A stretch of DNA of 64,000 bases, from positions 124,001 through 188,000 of the forward strand of contig NZ_NMZM01000006.1 in assembly GCF_002751875.1 (NCBI RefSeq), given 5' to 3'. The notes under the pieces were generated by a model. The model had not been told where the DNA came from. It did no database searches and saw only the letters and a list, made by a program, of their open reading frames with translations. Positions 26,168 to 34,933 of this stretch are shown piece after piece (positions within the stretch are counted from its first letter, which is position 1; each line of letters starts with the position of its first letter). The translations under genes were made by a program, and so were the position numbers. The stretch comes from Oceaniglobus indicus. GTDB taxonomy: Bacteria; Pseudomonadota; Alphaproteobacteria; Rhodobacterales; Rhodobacteraceae.

Positions 26168-26638
26168 TCAGCCGATGCGCGCGGCGATCCGCAGGGCCAG
26201 CTGTTCGGCCATGAACTTGGCCTCGGTGCTGGAGGTGACGCCGCCGATGCCGATCCGCCGTCCGACCCGCCACCACAGCCCCGGCGCCCAGCCCCGGGGC
26301 TGTGCCGCTTTCATCACCACCACGAAACCGTTTGATGGCTTGAACGCAAAGGTACCGCGGTCGATCGATGCCATGTCGCCGATCTGCACCCGCAACCGGC
26401 CCGACGTGTCGCGCAGCTCGTCAGAGGTCAGTTCGATTCGATGGGCCGTCGCCTGCCACAGGCGGATGGCGCACCAGATGATTGCCGCGCCGGACGCCAA
26501 CATGACAAAGCGCCACCCGGTCGAGGGCGCGGTGGCCAGCCCGATCCAGATCAGGATGGCGCCCAGAAGGCCGACGATGCCGGCGCCGAAGATGCGGCGA
26601 AAGGGCGATGGTGTGACGGTGGCGACGATTTCGGTCAT
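26168..26638 (-). CDS. Membrane protein of unknown function (PH-like)
   Basis: 156 aa from the ATG at 26638; the open frame continues upstream but the added sequence is not protein-like. There are two N-terminal hydrophobic helices (IFGAGIVGLLGAILIWIGLA; FVMLASGAAIIWCAIRLW), then a beta-rich part (HRIELTSDELRDTSGR, IDRGTFAFKPSNGFVVVM) that looks like a bacterial PH-domain protein. I do not recognise a named family. It is divergent from the pseudouridine synthase gene. Confidence 0.7.
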   Translation of the reverse strand: MTEIVATVTPSPFRRIFGAGIVGLLGAILIWIGLATAPSTGWRFVMLASGAAIIWCAIRLWQATAHRIELTSDELRDTSGRLRVQIGDMASIDRGTFAFKPSNGFVVVMKAAQPRGWAPGLWWRVGRRIGIGGVTSSTEAKFMAEQLALRIAARIG

Positions 26639-26766
26639 CCTGCGGTCCTTCGTTGGATGTGTCCTCCTACAGCGGGGCGGCGCGGGAATCGAGCGGTCTT
26701 GCACCGCCCGCCGCCGACACGTTCCTTGCCCCTTTCGCGCAAGGCGTATCCGGCGTAACCAGACGC

Positions 26767-27561
26767 ATGACTGATCCATCCCCTCCCGGCGAACGCATCG
26801 CCAAGGTCCTGGCCCGCGCAGGTGTCGCCAGCCGCCGTGAAGCAGAACGCATGATCGAAGCCGGGCGGGTCACCGTCAACGGCAAGTCGATCTCGAGTCC
26901 CGCGCTGAACGTGACCGAAACCGACCGCATCACCGTCGACAACGCGCCGTTGGCCGCGGCCGAAGCCGCGCGCCTGTGGCTGTATCACAAGCCCCTGGGG
27001 TTGGTGACCACGGAACGCGACGAAAAGGACCGCCCGACCGTCTTTGCCAACCTGCCCGAAGACCTGCCCCGCGTCATGTCGGTCGGCCGGCTCGACATCA
27101 ATTCCGAAGGTTTGCTTCTGCTGACCAATGACGGCGGGCTCAAGCGGCGCCTGGAACTGCCGTCGACCGGCTGGCTGCGGAAATACCGGGTCCGGATCAA
27201 GGGCGCGCCGAAGGATGGCGATTTCGCGCCACTGCGCCGGGGCGCCCTGATCGAGGGCGAAAAGTTCCAGCCGATGGAGGTCGTGCTGGACCGGCAGCAG
27301 GGGGCGAATGCCTGGTTGACCGTCGGCATCCGCGAGGGGCGCAACCGCGAAGTGCGCCGCGCGATGGAATCGATCGGCCTTCAGGTCAGCCGCCTGATCC
27401 GCATCAGCTATGGCCCGTTCCGCCTGAACGATCTGAAGCCGGGCGCGGTCGAAGAGGTAAAGGCGCGGGTGTTGCGCGATCAACTGGGCGAAGGCGAAGA
27501 ACCGCTCAAGCCCAAACCGCGACGCACCCGACAGCCCCTCCGGCGCGGCCCACGCGCCTGA
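26767..27561 (+). CDS. rluB: 23S rRNA pseudouridine synthase, RsuA/RluB family
   Basis: 264 aa. An N-terminal S4 RNA-binding domain (ERIAKVLARAGVASRREAERMI, GRVTVNGK) is followed by the catalytic domain with GRLDINSEGLLLLTNDG, the Asp being the nucleophile, then REGRNREVRRAMESIG. The C-terminus is basic (RRTRQPLRRGPRA). It should make pseudouridine in the large-subunit rRNA, as RluB does; RluE or RluF specificity cannot be ruled out. ATG at 26767 chosen because upstream in-frame sequence lies in the neighbour's promoter region. Confidence 0.9.
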   Translation: MTDPSPPGERIAKVLARAGVASRREAERMIEAGRVTVNGKSISSPALNVTETDRITVDNAPLAAAEAARLWLYHKPLGLVTTERDEKDRPTVFANLPEDLPRVMSVGRLDINSEGLLLLTNDGGLKRRLELPSTGWLRKYRVRIKGAPKDGDFAPLRRGALIEGEKFQPMEVVLDRQQGANAWLTVGIREGRNREVRRAMESIGLQVSRLIRISYGPFRLNDLKPGAVEEVKARVLRDQLGEGEEPLKPKPRRTRQPLRRGPRA

Positions 27562-27707
27562 AACGTCACCGAAACCAAGGTTTTTCACCTTCGGTCGTTT
27601 CAATGATCGCCTCGGGTTTCTATCTCTGACGATGAACGCCGTCCGCTCTGGGCAGCGAGGGATGCTTGGACTACGATTGTTTCCATGGCTTTGGGGTGAT
27701 TTGACGC

Positions 27708-27911
27708 GTGGCACGGTTTTTAATCATGGCGGTTGTGCTTGCGGCGTTGGCGCTTGCGGCTTTCGCTGTCATCAATGCAATTCAGGGCGCGCTGCGCGAC
27801 GGGCGGAATCGTATGGTATCGGGGGAAACGGGGAACAGCACGATGCAGAGACTCTCTTTCGTGCTGCTTTGCGCGTTGATTTTCTATGTCGCGATCTGGG
27901 GGACCGCCTGA
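27708..27911 (+). CDS. Small two-helix membrane protein (67 aa), leads the XpaC-TelA cluster
   Basis: 67 aa from a GTG; an ATG at 27726 is an alternative. Two hydrophobic helices, IMAVVLAALALAAFAVINAI and LSFVLLCALIFYVAIWG, flank a short polar loop. It ends one base before the XpaC start, so the two are almost certainly cotranscribed. I do not recognise a family. Its place at the head of the XpaC-TelA-SPFH group suggests it is a membrane component of that system (inference). Confidence 0.65.
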   Translation: MARFLIMAVVLAALALAAFAVINAIQGALRDGRNRMVSGETGNSTMQRLSFVLLCALIFYVAIWGTA

Positions 27912-27912
27912 G

Positions 27913-28794
27913 ATGGCACAACGGTTTGGCGGCAAGTTCAGCCCGGGCGAACACGCGCCGCCCCCGAACGAGGCATGGGCCGGCAAGCGGCGCACGGCGG
28001 CCGGCGGCCGGGTCAACGCGCTGTTCATCGCGCCCCTGCCCCTGCTGCCGCTTGCCTTCGTCAAGGAACCCGTCGGCCTGGCGCTGAACCTGGTCGCCTT
28101 CGGGATGCTCATGCTGGCCGCCTGGCTGACCCGCGAAGGGGTGCTGGCCCAGGAAGCCTATGACGCACGCAAGGTCGCCAAACGCCCGGCGATCCCCCGC
28201 AAGCTGTTCGGCGCGGCGCTGACCGGGCTTGGCCTGGCCGTTGCCGGTGCCGGCAGCGGCGATTTCGTGGCGCCCGTGATCTTTGCCGTTCTGGGCGCCG
28301 GTCTGCATTTCATGGCTTTCGGCGCCGATCCGATGCGCGACAAGGGGGCCGAGGGCGTCGATTCGTTCCAGGCCGACCGCGTCGCCCGCGTGGTGGACGA
28401 GGCCGAAGCCTATCTGACCGAAATGCGCGACGCCGTGATGCGCGCCCAGGACCGCGAGGCGGTGGCCCGGGTCGAGCGGTTCCAGACCGCGGCGCGCAAG
28501 ATGTGCCGCATCGTCGAGGAAGACCCCCGCGATCTGACCTCGGCGCGCAAGTTCCTGGGCGTCTATCTGATGGGCGCGCGCGATGCGACGATCAAGTTCG
28601 CCGACATCTATACCCGATCGCGCGATGCCAAGGCGCGACAGGATTACTTTGCCCTCTTGCAGGACCTCGAACAGGGCTTTGCCGAGCGGTCGCAGAAACT
28701 GCTGATCGAGGACCGCGCCGGCCTCGAGATCGAGATCGAAGTGCTGCGCGACAGGCTGGCACGCGAAGGCGTGCGCACCACCGAAACCGAATAG
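27913..28794 (+). CDS. XpaC-like protein (5-bromo-4-chloroindolyl phosphate hydrolysis family)
   Basis: 293 aa. Four hydrophobic stretches lie at residues 35-135, then a long helical cytosolic part (VDEAEAYLTEMRDAVMRAQD; YFALLQDLEQGFAERSQKLL). In Firmicutes XpaC is found beside TelA/YceH, as here. Despite the family name, no phosphatase motif is visible. TelA follows after 27 bp. The pair is known from tellurite and membrane-stress gene sets; the molecular role is not established. Confidence 0.8.
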   Translation: MAQRFGGKFSPGEHAPPPNEAWAGKRRTAAGGRVNALFIAPLPLLPLAFVKEPVGLALNLVAFGMLMLAAWLTREGVLAQEAYDARKVAKRPAIPRKLFGAALTGLGLAVAGAGSGDFVAPVIFAVLGAGLHFMAFGADPMRDKGAEGVDSFQADRVARVVDEAEAYLTEMRDAVMRAQDREAVARVERFQTAARKMCRIVEEDPRDLTSARKFLGVYLMGARDATIKFADIYTRSRDAKARQDYFALLQDLEQGFAERSQKLLIEDRAGLEIEIEVLRDRLAREGVRTTETE

Positions 28795-28821
28795 ACCGTT
28801 TAGAACCCGAGGACCAACACC

Positions 28822-30012
28822 ATGTCAGAGACGATTCGCGACAAGGCCGCCGCATCGGAAACGGCCGTGCAGGAAACCGCAGCCGTGATCCTGCCCGAAC
28901 CCCGCGCCGAAATCGTGCCGTTCGATCAGGCTGATGCCCCGATCGCCGCCGAGATCGAACGCCGCATCGGCGAAATCGACGTCACCGATACCGGATCCAT
29001 CGTCGCCTTCGGATCGGCCGCCCAGGCCGAATTGCAGACGATCAGCCAGGCCATGCTGGCCGACGTGCGCAACAAGGACGTCGGCCCCGCGGGCGATTCG
29101 CTGCGCGACATGGTGTCGACGATCAAGGGCTTCTCGATCAGCGAACTGGATGTGCGCCGCGACCGGTCGTGGTGGGAAAAGCTGCTGGGCCGCAGCGCGC
29201 CGATGGCGAAATTCGTCGCCCGGTTCGAGGATGTCCAGGAACAGATCGACCGCATCACCGGCCAGCTTCTGACCCATGAACACACGCTGTTGAAGGACAT
29301 CAAGTCGCTCGACATGCTGTATGACAAGACGCTGGCGTTCTATGACGAACTGGCGCTGTATATCGCCGCGGGCGAAGAAAAGCTGCGCCGCCTGGATGCC
29401 GATACGATCCCCGCGAAAGAGGCCGAAGTCGCCGCCGCCAAGGAACAGGACGGCGTGATGGAGGCGCAGGAACTGCGCGACGTCCGCGCCGCGCGCGACG
29501 ATCTGGAACGCCGGGTGCATGATCTGAAACTGACCCGCCAGGTGACGATGCAATCCCTGCCCTCGATCCGGCTGGTCCAGGAAAACGACAAGAGCCTGGT
29601 CACCAAGATCAACTCGACCCTCGTGAACACCGTACCGCTGTGGGAAACGCAACTGGCCCAGGCGGTGACGATCCAGCGCTCGCGCGAAGCCGCCGAAGCG
29701 GTGCGCGGCGCCAACGACCTGACCAACGACCTGTTGACCGCCAACGCCAAGAACCTGCGCGACAGCAACCGGATCGTACGCACCGAAATGGAACGGGGCG
29801 TGTTCGATATCGAAGCCGTGAAGGCCGCCAATGCCGACCTGATCGCAACGATCCAGGAATCGTTGCAGATCGCCGACGAAGGCAAGGCGAAACGCGCTGC
29901 CGCCGAAGCGGACCTGCAACAGATGGAAGCCGAGTTGAAATCGACTCTGGCGTCCGCCAAGGCACGCGGCGACAAGACCGGCGACACCGCTGCCACATCC
30001 GTTACGGGGTAA
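28822..30012 (+). CDS. TelA family protein (toxic anion resistance)
   Basis: 396 aa, about the usual length. It is largely coiled coil (FVARFEDVQEQIDRITGQLL; RAARDDLERRVHDLKLTRQ), with no membrane helix. Family motifs are VRRDRSWWEKLLG, HEHTLLKDIKSLDMLYDKT, QSLPSIRLVQENDKSLVTKI and WETQLAQAVTI. TelA proteins are linked to tellurite and cell-envelope stress tolerance, by an unknown mechanism. It lies between XpaC and a DUF2927 lipoprotein gene with only 3 bp to the latter. Confidence 0.92.
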   Translation: MSETIRDKAAASETAVQETAAVILPEPRAEIVPFDQADAPIAAEIERRIGEIDVTDTGSIVAFGSAAQAELQTISQAMLADVRNKDVGPAGDSLRDMVSTIKGFSISELDVRRDRSWWEKLLGRSAPMAKFVARFEDVQEQIDRITGQLLTHEHTLLKDIKSLDMLYDKTLAFYDELALYIAAGEEKLRRLDADTIPAKEAEVAAAKEQDGVMEAQELRDVRAARDDLERRVHDLKLTRQVTMQSLPSIRLVQENDKSLVTKINSTLVNTVPLWETQLAQAVTIQRSREAAEAVRGANDLTNDLLTANAKNLRDSNRIVRTEMERGVFDIEAVKAANADLIATIQESLQIADEGKAKRAAAEADLQQMEAELKSTLASAKARGDKTGDTAATSVTG

Positions 30013-30015
30013 AAC

Positions 30016-30978
30016 ATGTTCAAGGGGCGGATCACCGCTGCCGCATTGATCGCCTTCGCAGTTCTTGCCGGCTGCGAGGGCCCCACCGCTGTCGAGCCGG
30101 TGCCGCGCCCGCCCGAGCGCCCGACGCGCCCCGCCCCCCGCACCGAAACGCCGCCGCCGCCCAGCGTCGAGTCGGCCGACAGCCAAGCACTTCAGGCCTA
30201 CTATCGCCGGGTGCAGGACGGGCTGGTGGCGCAGGGGCTGCTGCGCACCGATGGCGGCGGCCCCGACACCCCCTTCGGCCCCCGCCAACTGGTCGAGAAT
30301 TTCGTGCGCGTCGCCTTGTTCGAGGAATATTCCACCGTCGGCGGCAGTCTGGTGGCCCGTCCGACCGCAACGCGGTTGCACCGTTGGGAACGGCCGATCA
30401 CCATGCAGCTGGAGTTCGGCGAAACCGTTTCGCCGCGGATCAAGACGCGTGATCGCAACGCGCTGATCTCGTACGCGAACCGCCTGTCGCGCCTGACCGG
30501 CCTGCCGATCCGGCAGGTCAGCCAGGGCGGCAATTTCAACGTCTTCATCGTGAACGAGGACGAACGCCGCGCCCTCGGCCCGCGCCTGCGCCAACTGGTG
30601 CCCGGCCTCGACGAGCTTGCCGTGCGCGCGGTCACGCAGCTGCCGAAGAACTCATACTGCCTGGTCTTCGCGCTGGATGGCGGCAACAACAGTGCATACA
30701 CCCACGCGGTCGCTGTGATCCGCGCCGAACACCCCGACCTGTTGCGCCTGTCCTGCATCCACGAGGAAATCGCCCAGGGCATGGGCCTTGCCAACGACAG
30801 CCCCTCGGCCCGTCCGTCGATCTTCAACGACGACGAGGAATTCGCCCTGCTGACGACGCACGATGAAATGCTGCTGAAGATGCTGTACGACAAACGCATG
30901 CGCGTCGGCATGACCGCCGACGAAGCGCGCCCCGTCGCGCAAACCATCGCCGCCGAACTGCTGGGCGGCGAAAGCTAA
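30016..30978 (+). CDS. DUF2927 lipoprotein, HExxQ-containing
   Basis: 320 aa with a lipoprotein signal (LIAFAVLAGC). A Pro-rich spacer is followed by the DUF2927 domain: VENFVRVALFEEY, NRLSRLTGLPI, then CIHEEIAQGMGLANDSP and SIFNDDEEFALLTTHDEMLL. The HEEIAQ motif resembles a metal-binding helix, though it departs from the HExxH zinc-protease signature. Function is unknown. It lies 3 bp after TelA and 19 bp before the SPFH gene, so it is part of the same operon; it would be the envelope-facing partner. Confidence 0.82.
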   Translation: MFKGRITAAALIAFAVLAGCEGPTAVEPVPRPPERPTRPAPRTETPPPPSVESADSQALQAYYRRVQDGLVAQGLLRTDGGGPDTPFGPRQLVENFVRVALFEEYSTVGGSLVARPTATRLHRWERPITMQLEFGETVSPRIKTRDRNALISYANRLSRLTGLPIRQVSQGGNFNVFIVNEDERRALGPRLRQLVPGLDELAVRAVTQLPKNSYCLVFALDGGNNSAYTHAVAVIRAEHPDLLRLSCIHEEIAQGMGLANDSPSARPSIFNDDEEFALLTTHDEMLLKMLYDKRMRVGMTADEARPVAQTIAAELLGGES

Positions 30979-30997
30979 CACCGAAGGAACCCGAGCC

Positions 30998-32128
30998 ATG
31001 GCCATATTCGATTTTCTGTCAGGTCAGTTCATCGACGTCATCCACTGGACCGACGACACCCGTGACACGATGGTGTGGCGGTTCGAACGTCACGGCCACG
31101 AGATCAAGTATGGCGCCAAGCTGACCGTGCGCGAGGGGCAGGCGGCGGTGTTCGTGCACGAGGGTCAGTTGGCCGACGTGTTCACGCCCGGGCTGTATAT
31201 GCTCGAAACCAACAACATGCCGATCATGACGACGTTGCAACACTGGGATCACGGGTTTCAAAGCCCGTTCAAGTCCGAGATCTACTTCGTCAACACCACG
31301 CGTTTTTCAGATCTGAAATGGGGCACCAAGAACCCGATCATCCTGCGCGATCCCGAATTCGGCCCGACCCGCGTGCGCGCCTTCGGCACCTACACGGTCA
31401 AGGTGGCCGATCCGGCGCGGTTCCTGTCGGAAATCGTCGGCACCGACGGCGAATTCACCCGTGACGAGATCAGCTTCCAGATCCGCAACATCATCGTGCA
31501 GGAGTTTTCCCGCGTGCTGGCCGAATCCGGCATTCCCGTGCTGGACATGGCGGCCAACACGTCGGACCTGGGCAAGCTGGTGGCCGAGCGGATTTCCGAG
31601 ACGATCACCGCCTACGGTCTGACGATCCCCGAGTTGTATATCGAGAACATCTCGCTTCCTCCGGCGGTCGAGGCGGCGATGGACCGGCGCACATCGATGG
31701 GCGTCGTCGGCGATCTCGACCGCTATACAAGGTTTCAGGCCGCCGAGGCGCTGGGTAATGCCGAAAGCGGCGCAGGCTCGGCCATGGCCACGGGCATGGG
31801 GGCCGGCATGGGCATGGCCATGGGCGGACAGATGGGCGGACAGATGGCACAGGTCGGTCCCTGGGGCGCGCGCCCGGCCGCGGCACCACAGGCGGCCCCG
31901 CCCCCACCGCCCCCGCCCCCCGTCGAACATGTCTGGCACATCGCCGAGGGCGGCGTGACCAAGGGGCCATTCTCGAAGGCGGCCATGGGGCGCATGGTCA
32001 CCGACGGCAGCCTGACGCGCCAAACCCACGTCTGGACCCAGGGTCAGGACGGCTGGATGCGGGCCGAGGACGTGCGCGAGCTGGCGCAATTGTTCACCGT
32101 CATGCCACCGCCCCCACCCGGTGCCTGA
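30998..32128 (+). CDS. SPFH-domain protein with C-terminal GYF_2 domain
   Basis: 376 aa. Residues 1-285 are a soluble SPFH/Band 7-type domain of the YdjI/'virion core' subfamily (FIDVIHWTDDTRDTMVWRFE, GAKLTVREGQAAVFVHEGQ, IYFVNTTRFSDLKWGTKNPI). A Met/Gly-rich linker and a poly-Pro run follow, then a GYF_2 (DUF4339) domain: VWHIAEGGVTKGPFSKAAMG with QGQDGWMRAEDV. Such domains bind proline-rich peptides or mediate assembly. In Bacillus the YdjI protein works with the zinc-ribbon protein YdjG at the membrane; a double zinc-ribbon membrane protein is encoded two genes further on here. Confidence 0.88.
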   Translation: MAIFDFLSGQFIDVIHWTDDTRDTMVWRFERHGHEIKYGAKLTVREGQAAVFVHEGQLADVFTPGLYMLETNNMPIMTTLQHWDHGFQSPFKSEIYFVNTTRFSDLKWGTKNPIILRDPEFGPTRVRAFGTYTVKVADPARFLSEIVGTDGEFTRDEISFQIRNIIVQEFSRVLAESGIPVLDMAANTSDLGKLVAERISETITAYGLTIPELYIENISLPPAVEAAMDRRTSMGVVGDLDRYTRFQAAEALGNAESGAGSAMATGMGAGMGMAMGGQMGGQMAQVGPWGARPAAAPQAAPPPPPPPPVEHVWHIAEGGVTKGPFSKAAMGRMVTDGSLTRQTHVWTQGQDGWMRAEDVRELAQLFTVMPPPPPGA

Positions 32129-32162
32129 GGCATCCCGCATACCTTCTTGAACCGGAGACGTG

Positions 32163-32819
32163 ATGCCGACCCTGACCTTTCGCAGATACCATCCCGTTCT
32201 GGCCGTGATCGCCGCGTCGTTCATCCTGGCGGGGTGTCAGGACAAAGTCGGCAAGACCGATTACGGCGGTCATACCCCCCAGGACATCAGCTTTGCACCG
32301 GCATACGAGAACTTCACGGCCTGCGGCATCCGCGTTCCGGTCGACAAGAATCGTTGGTCGAAGACTGTCAAGACCGGAACCGGCAGCTTTCCCGATCACA
32401 CGGTATCGTATCGCGCGTCGGAAAAGCTGGGATCGTACAAGCGCCAGGTCGACAAGCTGTTCAAGAATCACATGGTCGATGTGAGTTACGGCTGTGGCGA
32501 CACGATTGCAAAACCCGACCGGATGCTTGCGGAATTCCAGAAAGGATTCAAGGGCGGCGACAACGGGCGCGTCGAATGGCAGCCGGCGAAGACCCTGCAA
32601 CACGCAACCCTCGGCACGGTCCACTATGCCCCCTATGCCACGGTCTATGACGACGGCAGCCGGGCGTCCGGCGTCTATGCCTATTGGAGTAAAGACGGCA
32701 GCCTCTATACAATGACCACGCGGATCGTCGAACATAACAAAAGCAAGTATCTTGCACGCAAGCAATCCTGGAACACCGGGTTCAGCCTTGACCTTCTGTC
32801 ACGAATAACGCCGCTTTAG
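32163..32819 (+). CDS. Lipoprotein of unknown function
   Basis: 218 aa from an ATG following GGAGACGTG. A lipoprotein signal ends FILAGC. The mature protein has two further cysteines (FTACGIRV and SYGCGDT) and a Tyr-rich C-terminal half (TVHYAPYATVYDDGSRASGVYAYW). No recognised family. It lies between the SPFH-GYF2 gene and the zinc-ribbon gene, 20 bp from the latter, so is probably an operon member. Confidence 0.72.
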   Translation: MPTLTFRRYHPVLAVIAASFILAGCQDKVGKTDYGGHTPQDISFAPAYENFTACGIRVPVDKNRWSKTVKTGTGSFPDHTVSYRASEKLGSYKRQVDKLFKNHMVDVSYGCGDTIAKPDRMLAEFQKGFKGGDNGRVEWQPAKTLQHATLGTVHYAPYATVYDDGSRASGVYAYWSKDGSLYTMTTRIVEHNKSKYLARKQSWNTGFSLDLLSRITPL

Positions 32820-32839
32820 GTGGGACGAGCCAAGACGAT

Positions 32840-33940
32840 ATGCAGATGACCGAGCCCCCCGAAGAACACCGCTTTCCCTGTGACAACTGCGGGTCGGACA
32901 TGCGGTTCGATCCGGTGGAAGGGATTCTGATCTGCGATCATTGCGGCAACCGCGAACCACTGAAGCCGACGGCGTCCGCGCTGCACCCGATCAAGGAGTT
33001 GGACTTCCGCACCGCCATCGAAGCGCGGCTGCCCGAAACCGAGATCGAAACCACCCGTGTCACGCAATGCCCGAATTGCGGCGCGCAGGTCGAATTCAGC
33101 CCCGACGTCCACGCCACCGAATGTCCGTTCTGTGCCACGCCCGTGGTCACCGACACCGGCGCACATCGCCATATCAAGCCCCGCGGGCTGGTGGCCTTCG
33201 TTCTGGACGAACCGAAGGCGCGCCATGCGATGGGCGACTGGCTGGGCTCGCTGTGGTTCGCGCCGAACGGGCTCAAGGCCTATGCGCGCCGGGGGCGGCG
33301 GATGCAGGGGATATACGTCCCCTACTGGACCTTCGATGCCCAGACCCAAAGCCGCTATTCCGGCCAGCGCGGCACGGTCTATTACGAAACCCAGCGGGTG
33401 ACCCGCAACGGCAAGACCGAAACCGTCCAGGTGGCCAAGGTGCGCTGGACCCCGGTATCGGGACGGGTGGCGCGGTTCTTCGATGACGTGCTGGTGCTGG
33501 CGTCTAAATCCCTGCCCAAACGGTTTACCGATGCGCTGGAACCTTGGGATCTGTCGGCGCTCACACCCTATTCGCCAGCTTTCCTGGCCGGGTTCCGGGC
33601 CGAAGGCTATCAGGTCGAACTGCCCGATGGTTATGACGAGGCGCGCGGCATCATGGACCGGATGATCGAACGCGACGTCCGGTTCGACATCGGCGGCGAC
33701 CGCCAACAGATCCACGCCATCGACACCGCCATCAGCGATGTGACGTTCAAGCACATCCTGCTGCCGGTCTGGCTGGCCGCCTACAAATACAACGGCAAGA
33801 CCTATCGCTTCGTCGTCAACGGCCAGACCGGACGGGTGCAGGGCGAACGCCCCTGGTCGGCGATCAAGATCACCCTGGCCGTCATTGCCGGGCTGATCGT
33901 GGCCGCCATTGTCGGCGCGATCTATGCGGCCAACGGGTGA
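32840..33940 (+). CDS. Double zinc-ribbon membrane protein (TFIIB-type zinc finger)
   Basis: 366 aa. Two CxxC-CxxC zinc ribbons: CDNCGSDM...CDHCG near residues 14-37 and CPNCGAQV...CPFC near 76-99. A central domain follows with YAPY-like GIYVPYWTFDAQTQSRYSGQRG and a long beta-rich part, LLPVWLAAYKYNGKTYRFVV. It ends in one membrane helix (ITLAVIAGLIVAAIVGAIYA). This architecture resembles Bacillus YdjG, partner of the SPFH protein YdjI. It is sometimes annotated as primosomal or helicase-like, but no helicase motif exists here. Confidence 0.85.
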   Translation: MQMTEPPEEHRFPCDNCGSDMRFDPVEGILICDHCGNREPLKPTASALHPIKELDFRTAIEARLPETEIETTRVTQCPNCGAQVEFSPDVHATECPFCATPVVTDTGAHRHIKPRGLVAFVLDEPKARHAMGDWLGSLWFAPNGLKAYARRGRRMQGIYVPYWTFDAQTQSRYSGQRGTVYYETQRVTRNGKTETVQVAKVRWTPVSGRVARFFDDVLVLASKSLPKRFTDALEPWDLSALTPYSPAFLAGFRAEGYQVELPDGYDEARGIMDRMIERDVRFDIGGDRQQIHAIDTAISDVTFKHILLPVWLAAYKYNGKTYRFVVNGQTGRVQGERPWSAIKITLAVIAGLIVAAIVGAIYAANG

Positions 33941-34009
33941 TCATGCTCTGGGCAAATGCGCGCGTTACCGCTAACAATCGCGGATGAGTTCAATGGAAGG
34001 GAAGCTCTG

Positions 34010-34930
34010 ATGATCCTGTGTTGCGGCGAAGCCCTGATCGACATGCTGCCCCGGACCACGGGCGACGGCGAACCGGCTTTCGCGCCCCACGCGGGCGGTG
34101 CGGTCTTCAACACGGCCATTGCGCTGGGCCGGCTGGGGGCCGAGACCGGCTTCTTTTCGGGCCTGTCGCGCGACATGTTCGGGGAAATCCTGGTCGATGC
34201 GCTGGCCGCATCCGGCGTCGATGCCACGCCTGCGCACCGCTCCGACAATCCCACCACGCTGGCCTTCGTCAAGCTCGTCGATGGCCAAGCGACCTATGCC
34301 TTCTACGACGAAAACACCGCCGGCCGGTTGTTGTCGCAGGCCGATCTTCCGGTGCTGGACGATCGTGTCACGGCCGTCTTCTTCGGTGGCATCTCGCTGG
34401 CCGTCGATCCCTGTGGCGCGACTTACGAGGCGTTGGCCCTGCGCGAGGCGGCATCGCGGGTCATCATGTCCGACCCGAACATTCGCCCCGGTTTCATCCG
34501 CGACGAAGCCGCCTATCGCGCCCGGATCGACCGGATCCTGGCGGTGTCGGACATCGTGAAGCTGTCCGATGACGACCTGCGCTGGCTGATGGGCGATGGT
34601 GACATCGGCGACCTTGCGCGCATCTTGCTGGAACGCGGCCCCCACCTGGTGTGCATCACCGAAGGCGCGAGGGGCGCGACCGGATACACCCGCAGCGGCG
34701 CGGTCTTCGTCGAGGCAACACCCGTCACCGTTGCCGACACCGTGGGCGCGGGCGATACCTTCAACGCCGGCATCCTTGCGGCGCTGTCCGATGCGGGCCT
34801 TCTGTCCAAGGATGCGGTGCGCGATCTGTCCGACGCTGTCGTGCGCGATGCGCTGTCACTGGGCGTCAGGGCCGCGGCCGTCACCGTCAGCCGGGCGGGC
34901 GCCAACCCGCCGCGCCGGGACGAGCTTTGA
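34010..34930 (+). CDS. PfkB-family sugar kinase (fructokinase-like)
   Basis: 306 aa from the ATG preceded by GGAAGGGAAG; the frame is open upstream but without likeness. Ribokinase-fold motifs: GEALIDMLP, GGAVFNTAIALGRLG, ATYAFYDENTAGRLL, and the C-terminal DTVGAGDTFNAGIL, whose Asp is the catalytic base. Fructokinase is the most likely activity given GEALIDM and the length; other ketose or aldose substrates are possible. It is closely followed (3 bp) by dtd. Confidence 0.87.
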   Translation: MILCCGEALIDMLPRTTGDGEPAFAPHAGGAVFNTAIALGRLGAETGFFSGLSRDMFGEILVDALAASGVDATPAHRSDNPTTLAFVKLVDGQATYAFYDENTAGRLLSQADLPVLDDRVTAVFFGGISLAVDPCGATYEALALREAASRVIMSDPNIRPGFIRDEAAYRARIDRILAVSDIVKLSDDDLRWLMGDGDIGDLARILLERGPHLVCITEGARGATGYTRSGAVFVEATPVTVADTVGAGDTFNAGILAALSDAGLLSKDAVRDLSDAVVRDALSLGVRAAAVTVSRAGANPPRRDEL

Positions 34931-34933
34931 TCC

